NCBI GenBank assembly: GCA_030042575.1
Contig: JASHZK010000052.1
Coordinates: 1 to 12,566 of the forward strand
Source: Acidimicrobiales bacterium
GTDB lineage: Bacteria > Actinomycetota > Acidimicrobiia > Acidimicrobiales > UBA8190
Direction of reading: 5' to 3'
DNA: 12,566 nt
Shown here: positions 1-6,024 of the stretch, one piece after another
Position numbering within the stretch: the stretch's first letter is position 1
How the letters are laid out: each line of letters starts with the position of its first letter
Notes under the pieces: model-generated
The model's input: the letters and a program-made list of their open reading frames with translations, nothing else
Told to the model about the DNA's origin: nothing
The model's database searches: none
Made by a program: the position numbers and the translations under genes

Positions 1-910
1 CGTGCGCTTCGAAGCTTGGGACGAGCAGCGCATCGAGGCGGAGCGACTGGGAGGGCTCCTCGGCGTAGCCCGCGGTTCGGCCGAGCCCCCCCGATTGCTC
101 CGAGCCGAATTCGAGCCCGCCGACCCGGTCGCAGTGAACGGCCGGGTGCCCCATGTGGTTCTGGTGGGTAAGGGCATCACCTTCGATTCCGGTGGTCTGT
201 CGTTGAAGTCGCCCGATGCCATGGTCACCATGAAGACGGACATGAGCGGCGCCGCTGCCGTGCTGGCCACACTGGGTGCGTGTGCTGATCTGGGTGTACG
301 GATTCGGGTCACGGCCATCGCTCCGGTCACGGAGAACATGCCGGGCGGACGGGCACAGAAGCCCGGCGACGTGCTCACCGTTCGCAACGGCAAGACCATC
401 GAGGTGCTCAACACCGACGCCGAAGGCCGTCTCGTCCTGGCCGACGGCCTGGTCTTGGCCAGCGAGCTCTCGCCCGACGTCATCGTCGACATCGCCACTT
501 TGACCGGCGCCTCCGTCGTCGCCCTGGGAAGGTCGATCGGGGGGATCTTCGGGAACGACGAAGTGCTGGTGGACCGGCTCAGGTCGGCCTCGGCCCGGGC
601 CGGTGAGCGGCTGTGGCCGCTGCCACTTGCCTTCGAGTACGGGGCCGACATCGATTCAGAGGTGGCCGATATGAAGAACGTGGGCAAAGCCGGTCAGGCC
701 GGAGCCATCGTGGCCGCCCTGTTGCTCGAACGCTTCGTGGAAGGCGCCGGTTGGGCCCACCTCGACATCGCCGGCCCGGCCCGTAGCGACGAGAGCAGCG
801 GAACGCTGACCAAGGGTGCCACCGGGTTCGGCGTCCGCACCCTGCTCGAGTTCCTCGATCGCTACGGCTCCGATCCCGTCCCCCTGCGGCCCCCCGAAAG
901 CTCGGCCTGA
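1..910 (+). CDS. pepA: Leucyl aminopeptidase (M17 family), C-terminal part, cut by window start
   Basis: Cytosolic M17 zinc/manganese aminopeptidase that removes N-terminal residues, often leucine, from peptides. The visible 302 residues (reading frame from base 2) hold the whole catalytic domain. GKGITFDSGG carries metal ligands K57 and D62, K69 is the catalytic lysine, D80 in KTDMSGAA is a metal ligand, and NTDAEGR carries D139, E141 and catalytic R143. The spacing matches E. coli PepA (K270, D275, K282, D293, D352, E354, R356) with a constant offset of 213, so about 200 N-terminal residues lie left of the window. The GTG at base 2 is internal, not the true start. The stop at 908-910 lies inside the 3' end of the convergent ACT gene (49-bp overlap). 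Every active-site residue in view is intact, so I expect an active enzyme. Confidence 0.95.
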   Translation, partial: VRFEAWDEQRIEAERLGGLLGVARGSAEPPRLLRAEFEPADPVAVNGRVPHVVLVGKGITFDSGGLSLKSPDAMVTMKTDMSGAAAVLATLGACADLGVRIRVTAIAPVTENMPGGRAQKPGDVLTVRNGKTIEVLNTDAEGRLVLADGLVLASELSPDVIVDIATLTGASVVALGRSIGGIFGNDEVLVDRLRSASARAGERLWPLPLAFEYGADIDSEVADMKNVGKAGQAGAIVAALLLERFVEGAGWAHLDIAGPARSDESSGTLTKGATGFGVRTLLEFLDRYGSDPVPLRPPESSA

Positions 911-1632
911 ATCGATCGGGCTGAGCCGATAGGCCTGAGTCGATCGGCCTCGCTGGCGGGATCGGCCCACCCGCTGGGGTGAGCGTGGCTCGTCCCCGGT
1001 CGGGCCAGGCCGGCCCATCGGGCGTCGGCCAGCCGGGCCAGGGCCTCCAGACGGCCTTGCTCGGCCCCGACGAAAGGCCAGCCCGGCCGTCCGACCATGA
1101 GCAGGAGGTCCCAGCTCGCCATTTCGGCGCAGAGGATGTCGGGGGCCTGGGACACAGGTGTCGCCGTCCTCTCCTGGGCGTGAGCCACCAACCATCGCGC
1201 CGCCGGTACGCGGCCGTCGGCGCACAGGACGCCCCCATCGCCCCCGCTCGTGTCGACGACCGCCGACCAGATGGCGTCCAGCTCCTTCCGCGCCAGTGCG
1301 GCCACGACGGTGAGCACCCCCTGCGGGGTGTGCTCCGACAGGACGGCAACGGCACCGTCGTACGCCTCTTGTCGATGGAGGCGGCCCCCGTGACCCAGCT
1401 GCCTGACGGCCTCCACGGCCACTCCGTCAACCTCCTCGATCTCGCTGATCAGCAGGTCCAGGAGGGACTGGTCGGCCAGGTCGACCACGAACTCGTCCAG
1501 GGCGCGTCCATCGGACCGCTCGAGGATCTCGACGCAGACGACGTCCCCCCTCACGGCGCCGATCCGGCTGGCCACGGCGCCCAGGGCGCCGGGCCGGTCG
1601 GACAAGGCCACTCGAACGAGGAAGGTGGCCAT
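862..1632 (-). CDS. ACT-domain protein with GAF-like C-terminal region
   Basis: A 256-residue protein. Residues 3 to about 75 look like an ACT domain, a small-molecule (often amino-acid) sensing fold; the segment SDRPGALGAVASRIGA is the typical ligand loop and helix. Residues about 90-210 resemble a degenerate GAF-type sensory domain, judging mainly by the stretch near LLLMVGRPGWPFVGAE followed by a helix rich in LEALARLA. This second assignment is inference. Residues about 215-256 are a low-complexity tail encoded partly by three 14-bp repeats and lying antisense to the pepA end. The start is the ATG at 1632. The open frame continues upstream to 2250, but that part is an Arg/Pro/Ala-rich shadow. 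A TACCCT hexamer sits six bases before the ATG and there is no Shine-Dalgarno site. The partner ligand and function are unknown; a regulatory or sensor role is plausible. Confidence 0.8.
   Translation of the reverse strand: MATFLVRVALSDRPGALGAVASRIGAVRGDVVCVEILERSDGRALDEFVVDLADQSLLDLLISEIEEVDGVAVEAVRQLGHGGRLHRQEAYDGAVAVLSEHTPQGVLTVVAALARKELDAIWSAVVDTSGGDGGVLCADGRVPAARWLVAHAQERTATPVSQAPDILCAEMASWDLLLMVGRPGWPFVGAEQGRLEALARLADARWAGLARPGTSHAHPSGWADPASEADRLRPIGSARSIQAELSGGRRGTGSEP
906..947. repeat. Three imperfect 14-bp tandem repeats
   Basis: Consecutive units CCTGAATCGATCGG (906-919), GCTGAGCCGATAGG (920-933) and CCTGAGTCGATCGG (934-947). Units 1 and 3 differ at one base; unit 2 differs from unit 3 at three. 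They span the pepA stop codon and encode about residues 229-242 of the opposing ACT protein. Since 14 is not a multiple of three, each copy is read in a different frame there. Confidence 0.7.
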
Positions 1633-1638
1633 AGCAGA

Positions 1639-1644
1639 AGGGTA
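1639..1644 (-). promoter_or_regulatory. Candidate -10 element for a leaderless ACT-gene transcript
   Basis: TACCCT on the minus strand is followed by six bases (TCTGCT) and then the ATG at 1632. There is no purine-rich ribosome site in between. The position fits an actinobacterial TANNNT -10 box with transcription starting at or next to the start codon. No clear -35 was seen. Confidence 0.4.
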
Positions 1645-1688
1645 AAGCCGCCAGATGAACGCTGTGTTTCGAAGAGGCGACGACCCGA

Positions 1689-2345
1689 TTACGGGTTGGC
1701 GGCGAGCTCCGGCCACTGAGTCCGGGCCCAGGCCACGGCGTCGTGGGTGAGCGACGGATGGACACCCCAGCGCACGAGTTGGGTCTCGGCCGAGTCGAAG
1801 GGTTCGCCCAGGGCTACGACAGCGAGAGCCAGCCGCCTCGCCCGTAGACGATGGTGCTCGAGGGAACCGGGTCGGGGCTGGGCGGCCGTCCACCGTTCGT
1901 GCGCGTCCTGCAGGCGCGACGGCAGGCGCAGCAGGTAGCGCCTCGACAGCGGCGGGAGCTTCCGGCGCACAGCCAGGGTCTGTGGACCCTGCCAGCGGGC
2001 CAGGTCGAACACGATGCAGCGAGACATGGCCCGGCCGAAGGGCGAATGGCGCCCCTGGCGTACGGCCAGTCCCAGGGCTCTGGCCGCATCGTCCAGGTCG
2101 ATTCGAAGCCCCGCCTCTTCTCGCTCGAGTCGGGCGGCCAGGTGCCTGAGCAACCACGTGCAGGTGGGGCCGATCACCGGGAGCCAGAACTGCTCGACGT
2201 ACAGCGAGCGAGGATCGACCCCCAGGGCGTCGACCAGCTGGTCGCGCCATGGGATGACGCGAAGGGTCGGGGCCGGACAGCTGTCCGCCGTCGGCGGACC
2301 GGCTGGCGGTTCAACGGGGCGGTCGCCCGATTCGACCAGAGCCAT
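1689..2345 (-). CDS. Conserved-looking protein of unknown function, possibly winged-helix
   Basis: A 218-residue protein that I do not recognise. No signal peptide or membrane span is evident. Residues 1-30 are Pro/Ala-rich and probably disordered. Residues about 31-115 (from IPWRDQLVDALGV to MSRCIVFDLARW) contain a patterned helical segment with WLPVIGPTCTWLLRHLAARL, then RIDLDDAARALGLA and a Gly/His/Ser loop before FGRAMSRCIVFDLAR. This spacing could be a winged helix-turn-helix. Residues 125-155 are very basic (RRKLPPLSRRYLLRLPSRLQ), followed by a helical C-terminus. The ATG at 2345 is chosen because upstream sequence in this frame is Arg/Ser-rich shadow. It lies 91 bp downstream of the nitroreductase and 56 bp upstream of the ACT gene, so it may be cotranscribed with them. 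DNA binding is only a guess from pattern and charge. Confidence 0.75.
   Translation of the reverse strand: MALVESGDRPVEPPAGPPTADSCPAPTLRVIPWRDQLVDALGVDPRSLYVEQFWLPVIGPTCTWLLRHLAARLEREEAGLRIDLDDAARALGLAVRQGRHSPFGRAMSRCIVFDLARWQGPQTLAVRRKLPPLSRRYLLRLPSRLQDAHERWTAAQPRPGSLEHHRLRARRLALAVVALGEPFDSAETQLVRWGVHPSLTHDAVAWARTQWPELAANP
2274..2299. repeat. Overlapping palindromes near the 5' end of the unknown gene
   Basis: CGGACAGCTGTCCG (2274-2287) is a perfect 14-bp palindrome. It overlaps GTCCGCCG-T-CGGCGGAC (2283-2299), an 8-bp inverted repeat with a one-base centre. Both use the half-site CGGAC/GTCCG and lie about 46-72 bases inside the gene that starts at 2345. This could be an operator or a chance GC-rich structure. 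Confidence 0.4.
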
Positions 2346-2393
2346 GGACCGATGGTGACCGAGTGGCCTTGCCGGGCACCTGGCTCGAGACCT

Positions 2394-2426
2394 CGCCGGG
2401 CGGGACGTCCCGGGCCGGGCCCGGCG
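2394..2426 (-). terminator. GC-rich hairpin between nitroreductase and unknown gene
   Basis: CGCCGGGC (2394-2401) pairs with GCCCGGCG (2419-2426), and a second palindrome, GGGACGTCCC (2402-2411), is nested in the 17-base loop. It fills much of the 91-bp gap after the nitroreductase stop. There is no T-run, so it may be an attenuator or RNA-stability element rather than a classical terminator. The rest of the gap shows nothing recognisable. Confidence 0.3.
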
Positions 2427-2436
2427 GTGTCCCCCC

Positions 2437-3042
2437 TCACCACCGGCTCCGATGGAACACCTCCTCGATGGTGTGCTGGGCGCGGCCGGCTGAAGCTCCG
2501 GGCCGCTCGTCGCATCCGGGCTGACCGACGAGCACGGCGCCGACGTAGCGGCGGTCGTCGGGAACCCCGAGGGTCCGCCGCAGCTCGGCTTCTCCCCGGA
2601 AGTTCCCGAGAAAGCAGGCACCGAGCCCCTCGTTCGCCGCCCCCAGCAGGAGGAGCAGTGCGGCCATGCCGGCATCGACGTCCCAGTACGGCACGGGCCA
2701 CGCCTCGATTCCGCCGCCCAGCCCGGAGCTCACCTTGTCCGGCTCCGAGTAGCGGGCCAAGTAGGCGCCGGGATGGGAGAAGAGGGCCACCACCACCGGC
2801 GCCCGGCTCAGCTGCCGCCAGCGTCGGGACGTCCGCCGCCACTGCTCGGTCGTGGTGGCGTCCCAGAACCGCCCGGTCTGTTCCTCCCCCTCGAGGACGA
2901 CCGCCTCCCACCCCTGGCTGTTGCCGGCGCTCGGCGCCCGCAAGGCGAAGCCCAAGATGCGATCCAGTGTTGCCGTCTCCGGTCGGGCTCCGGAGAAACT
3001 GCGGACCATGCGCCTGCGCCGCACCACCTCGGCCAGCTCCAC
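2437..3042 (-). CDS. Nitroreductase-family FMN oxidoreductase
   Basis: A 201-residue soluble flavoprotein expected to use FMN and NAD(P)H to reduce an unidentified substrate. Family signs are the N-terminal basic cluster RRRRMVRSF (8-16), where arginines bind the FMN phosphate, APSAGNSQ (36-43), the central YWDVDAGMAALLLLLGAANE helix (119-138) that packs in the dimer, and GLGACFLGNF (139-148) near the flavin. Length is typical of the family. The start is GTG at 3042. TAGCGT lies eight bases upstream and there is no Shine-Dalgarno site. It is the first gene of a minus-strand group with the unknown and ACT genes, and is divergent from the adenylyltransferase gene. The substrate cannot be told from sequence. 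Related folds also act in F420 ligation and deazaflavin pathways, but no such motif is evident here. Confidence 0.88.
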   Translation of the reverse strand: MELAEVVRRRRMVRSFSGARPETATLDRILGFALRAPSAGNSQGWEAVVLEGEEQTGRFWDATTTEQWRRTSRRWRQLSRAPVVVALFSHPGAYLARYSEPDKVSSGLGGGIEAWPVPYWDVDAGMAALLLLLGAANEGLGACFLGNFRGEAELRRTLGVPDDRRYVGAVLVGQPGCDERPGASAGRAQHTIEEVFHRSRW

Positions 3043-3050
3043 GACCGGCG

Positions 3051-3056
3051 ACGCTA
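3051..3056 (-). promoter_or_regulatory. Candidate -10 element for the nitroreductase group
   Basis: TAGCGT on the minus strand is followed by eight bases (CGCCGGTC) and then the GTG start at 3042. No ribosome-binding purine tract is present, so a leaderless or nearly leaderless mRNA is likely. The same hexamer after a similar GGCTG context serves as the candidate -10 in the opposite direction at 3104-3109. Confidence 0.4.
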
Positions 3057-3103
3057 CAGCCGGGCCGGGGCGTCTCCTCGGTCGGGAATGATGACCTGGC
3101 TGG

Positions 3104-3158
3104 TAGCGTTTTTACGGACCACGGTGGCGTACGGGTAGGACCCCGTCACAGGAGGAGG
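3104..3158 (+). promoter_or_regulatory. Candidate -10 and strong Shine-Dalgarno site of the adenylyltransferase gene
   Basis: TAGCGT at 3104-3109 is the best -10 candidate in the 120-bp divergent region. It would give a leader of about 45 bases. AGGAGGAGG at 3150-3158 is an almost ideal ribosome site before the ATG at 3163 and fixes that start. It is the only strong Shine-Dalgarno site noticed in the window, in contrast with the neighbouring starts. No -35 was recognised. Confidence 0.45.
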
Positions 3159-3162
3159 ACAC

Positions 3163-4320
3163 ATGGCTACCACCCGTGACCTGCTCAATCAGGCCAAGGC
3201 GGCCATCCGGGAGGCCACACCCGAGGACGTGGCGGCGCGCCTGGGAGAGGTGGCGGTGCTCGATGTGCGCGAAGCGGACGAGTACCAGCAGGGAGCGCTA
3301 CCGGGGGCGATCCACCTCCCGCGTGGCTTTCTCGAATTCCAGGCCGAGGGCCGGGTTCCGGACAAGTCCCGGCCCGTCGTCGTCTACTGCGCTGGCGGCA
3401 ATCGCTCCGCGTTCGCCGCCAAGACCCTCGGCGATCTCGGGTACCGCGACGTCGTATCCATGGTGGGTGGCTTCAATCGATGGAAGGACGAAGGTCGTCA
3501 TTGGGTCACGCCTCGTTCGCTCAGTCCCGAGCAGCGCAACCGCTACCAGCGCCATCTTCTGCTCCCCGAGGTGGGTGAGGAGGGTCAGCTGCGGCTCCTC
3601 GACGCCAGGGTCCTTCTCCTCGGAGCCGGTGGATTGGGTTCGCCGGCCGGGCTCTATCTGGCCGCTGCCGGCGTGGGCACCATCGGCATCGTCGACATGG
3701 ACGTGGTGGACGCCTCCAACTTGCAGCGCCAGCTCCTGCACAACATGGACCGGATCGGCGAGCGGAAGGTCGACTCGGCCAAGAAGACGCTGTCCGCCCT
3801 GAACCCCGACGTCGACGTGGTGACCTACGACGTGCGCTTGGGTGCCGACAACATCCTCGACGTCATCGACGGCTACGACCTGATCGTCGACGGCACCGAC
3901 AACTTCCCCACCCGGTATCTGGTGAACGACGCCTCGCTGCTCAAGGGGATCCCGGTGGTGCACGGCTCGATCTTCCGCTTCGAGGGCCAGGTGACGGTGT
4001 TCGCGCCCTACCAGGGGCCCTGCTACCGCTGCTTCGTGCCGCAACCGCCGCCGGCCGAGCTGGCGCCGTCGTGCGCCGAGGCCGGTGTGTTGGGGGTGCT
4101 CCCCGGGATCGTGGGGTCGATCCAGGCCATCGAGGCCATCAAGATGCTCCTGGGTCTGGGCGACCCGCTGGTGGGCCGTCTCCTGGCCTACGACGCGCTG
4201 GAGGAGACCTTCCGGACCTTCAAGCTGCAGCGCGACCCTGCCTGTCCCGCCTGTGGCCTCGATGCGGGGGAGATCGTGGTCGCCGAGTACGACGACCTCT
4301 GCATGCCGCACCACGGTTGA
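3163..4320 (+). CDS. moeB: Rhodanese-E1-like fusion: MoeB/ThiF-type sulfur-carrier adenylyltransferase
   Basis: A 385-residue cytosolic enzyme. Residues about 18-115 form a rhodanese domain with the persulfide cysteine C76 in CAGGNRS. Residues about 120-385 form a MoeB/ThiF E1-like domain with the nucleotide loop GAGGLGSP (154-161), the acidic VDMDVVDASNLQRQ segment, zinc cysteines in CYRC (287, 290) and CPAC (361, 364), and C304 in APSCAEAG at the usual acceptor-cysteine position. Such enzymes adenylate the C-terminal glycine of a ubiquitin-like carrier (MoaD, ThiS or CysO type) with ATP, and the rhodanese supplies sulfur for the thiocarboxylate. The domain order is the reverse of MOCS3 and mycobacterial MoeZ, where rhodanese is C-terminal. 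The protein ends in LCMPHHG, with one extra cysteine (C380). No carrier-protein gene is adjacent, so the choice between molybdopterin, thiamine and cysteine pathways is open. Confidence 0.9.
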   Translation: MATTRDLLNQAKAAIREATPEDVAARLGEVAVLDVREADEYQQGALPGAIHLPRGFLEFQAEGRVPDKSRPVVVYCAGGNRSAFAAKTLGDLGYRDVVSMVGGFNRWKDEGRHWVTPRSLSPEQRNRYQRHLLLPEVGEEGQLRLLDARVLLLGAGGLGSPAGLYLAAAGVGTIGIVDMDVVDASNLQRQLLHNMDRIGERKVDSAKKTLSALNPDVDVVTYDVRLGADNILDVIDGYDLIVDGTDNFPTRYLVNDASLLKGIPVVHGSIFRFEGQVTVFAPYQGPCYRCFVPQPPPAELAPSCAEAGVLGVLPGIVGSIQAIEAIKMLLGLGDPLVGRLLAYDALEETFRTFKLQRDPACPACGLDAGEIVVAEYDDLCMPHHG

Positions 4321-4344
4321 GCCGGACGCCGATCACACCCTGAG

Positions 4345-4350
4345 TAACCT
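4345..4350 (+). promoter_or_regulatory. Candidate -10 element for a leaderless mutase transcript
   Basis: TAACCT is followed by six bases (GGAAAG) and then the GTG at 4357. GGAAAG abuts the start codon, too close for a normal ribosome site. The upstream gene ends only 36 bp before, so this would be a promoter between two same-strand genes. Confidence 0.4.
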
Positions 4351-4356
4351 GGAAAG

Positions 4357-5982
4357 GTGGCAGGCAGCGGCGCCGACGACGACTCCTCGGTGACCGGGCC
4401 ACGTGCCGAGGGACGCTGGACCGGTTCGGGCATCGAGGTGCGGCCGGTCTACGGCCCCGACGACCTCGGGGGTTGGAACGCGGCCGAGAAGCTGGGCCAA
4501 CCCGGCGCGGCGCCCTACACCCGGGGGATCTACCCGACCATGTACCGCGGTCGGCTCTGGACCATGCGTCAGTACGCCGGCTTCGGGACGGCCGAGGTCA
4601 CCAACGAGCGGTTCAAATTCCTGTTGGAGGCCGGCCAGACGGGTCTGTCCTGTGCCTTCGACCTGCCGACCCAGATGGGGCTCGACTCCGACCATCCGCG
4701 GGCCGACGGTGAAGTGGGCAAGGTGGGTGTGGCCATCGACTCGCTGGCCGACATGCGCCTTCTGTTGGCCGGTCTGCCGCTGGACAAGGTCACCACCTCG
4801 ATGACCATCAACGCCACGGCCGCCATTCTTCTGCTGCTCTACGAACTGGTGGCCGAGGAGAACGGCATCGATCCGAGATTGCTGGGCGGCACCATCCAGA
4901 ACGACATCCTGAAGGAGTACGTGGCCCGGGGAACCTACGTGTACCCTCCCCGGCCCTCGATGCGGCTCATCACCGATACCTTCGCCTACTGCGCCGAGCG
5001 ACTACCGAGTTGGAACACCATCTCCATCTCCGGGTACCACATCCGTGAGGCGGGATCGACCGCCGTCCAGGAGATCGCCTTCACCATGGCCAACGGCATC
5101 GCCTATGTGGAGGCGGCCAAAGTGGCCGGCCTCGACGTGGACGCTTTTGCCCCGCGCCTGAGCTTCTTCTGGAACGCCCACAACAACCTGTTCGAGGAGG
5201 CGGTCAAGTTCCGGGCAGCACGGCGCATGTGGGCCAAGATCATGACCGAGCGTTTCGGGGCCACCGACGAACGCTCGAAACTGATGCGCTTCCACACCCA
5301 GACGGGGGGATCGACCCTCACCGCTCAGCAGCCCGAGATCAACATCGTGCGTGTCACCATCCAGGCCCTGTCCGCCGTACTGGGCGGCACCCAGAGCCTG
5401 CACACCAACGGCTACGACGAGGCGCTGGGCCTGCCCACCGAGAAGGCCGCCAAGATCGCCCTGCGAACCCAGCAGGTGGTGGGCTACGAGTCGGGCGTGA
5501 CCGACACCGTCGACCCGCTGGCAGGTTCGTACTTCGTGGAGAAGTTGACCGACGAGGTCGAACGGGCCGCCTGGGACTACCTCGATCGGATCGACGAGAT
5601 GGGCGGGGCCGTGGCGGCCATCGAGGCAGGGTTCATGCAAGGTGAGATCGAGCAGGCTGCCTACGCCTACGCCAAGGCGGTGGACGACGGCGAGAAGATC
5701 GTCGTGGGAGTGAACCGCTTCGTCGAGGAGGCCGACGAGGCCGGCGAGGTGTTCCCCATCGACCCGGCGCTGCAGCGGGCCCAGGTCGAGCGCACCCGGG
5801 GGGTGCGGTCCCGGCGGGACCAATCGGAGGTCGATGCCGCCCTGGCCGATGTGCAGCGGGCGGCCAGGGGCACCGAGAACCTGCTCGTCCCCATGCGCCG
5901 GGCGCTCAAGGCCATGGCCACCTTGGGCGAGGTCTCGGACGTGCTGCGCCAGGAGTTCGGCGTCTACCAGCCCGGTCGCTGA
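4357..5982 (+). CDS. Methylmalonyl-CoA mutase, catalytic (large) subunit without B12-binding domain
   Basis: A 541-residue acyl-CoA mutase large subunit (TIM barrel) that interconverts methylmalonyl-CoA and succinyl-CoA using adenosylcobalamin. Key residues keep the P. shermanii enzyme's spacing at a constant offset of 16: T69 and R71 (T85, R87) in [11 protein letters not shown]73 (Y89), R191 (R207) in [13 protein letters not shown], and H228 (H244) in SISGYH. Tyr and Arg at the 89 and 207 positions favour methylmalonyl-CoA. Isobutyryl-CoA mutase has Phe and Gln there. The protein stops at EFGVYQPGR and lacks the C-terminal cobalamin domain (DxHxxG), so it needs a separate small subunit, which is not in this window. 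Residues 1-20 are a variable lead. The start is GTG at 4357. Nearby genes for a biotin carboxylase and biotin ligase fit a propionyl-CoA to succinyl-CoA route. Confidence 0.9.
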   Translation: MAGSGADDDSSVTGPRAEGRWTGSGIEVRPVYGPDDLGGWNAAEKLGQPGAAPYTRGIYPTMYRGRLWTMRQYAGFGTAEVTNERFKFLLEAGQTGLSCAFDLPTQMGLDSDHPRADGEVGKVGVAIDSLADMRLLLAGLPLDKVTTSMTINATAAILLLLYELVAEENGIDPRLLGGTIQNDILKEYVARGTYVYPPRPSMRLITDTFAYCAERLPSWNTISISGYHIREAGSTAVQEIAFTMANGIAYVEAAKVAGLDVDAFAPRLSFFWNAHNNLFEEAVKFRAARRMWAKIMTERFGATDERSKLMRFHTQTGGSTLTAQQPEINIVRVTIQALSAVLGGTQSLHTNGYDEALGLPTEKAAKIALRTQQVVGYESGVTDTVDPLAGSYFVEKLTDEVERAAWDYLDRIDEMGGAVAAIEAGFMQGEIEQAAYAYAKAVDDGEKIVVGVNRFVEEADEAGEVFPIDPALQRAQVERTRGVRSRRDQSEVDAALADVQRAARGTENLLVPMRRALKAMATLGEVSDVLRQEFGVYQPGR

Positions 5983-6003
5983 CCGGCCCCGCCCCGCCGG
6001 TCA
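5980..6003. terminator. Hairpin between convergent mutase and amidohydrolase genes
   Basis: TGACCGGC (5980-5987) pairs perfectly with GCCGGTCA (5996-6003) around an 8-base loop. The left arm starts with the mutase stop codon. The motif GCCGGTCAGCC occurs again at about 6010-6020, giving an alternative right arm. It lies in the 42-bp gap between convergent genes and could end transcription in both directions, though there is no T-tract on either side. Confidence 0.45.
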
Positions 6004-6024
6004 GCCCGCTGCCGGTCAGCCGAG

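Noticed and set aside
2..4. GTG at base 2 as the true pepA start
   Set aside because: Metal-ligand spacing places it about 213 residues into the protein. The gene simply enters from the left edge.
1633..2250. A 206-codon upstream extension of the ACT gene
   Set aside because: It lies across the unknown gene in another frame and encodes Arg/Pro/Ala-rich low-complexity sequence. The ACT fold begins right at MATFLVRVAL (ATG 1632).
1851..3179. A 442-codon plus-strand open frame across the unknown and nitroreductase genes
   Set aside because: Its composition is Arg/Pro/Ser-rich shadow. It overlaps the real nitroreductase and even the adenylyltransferase start.
4357..5982. Mutase as isobutyryl-CoA mutase
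   Set aside because: The specificity positions carry Tyr73 and Arg191 rather than the Phe and Gln of IcmA.
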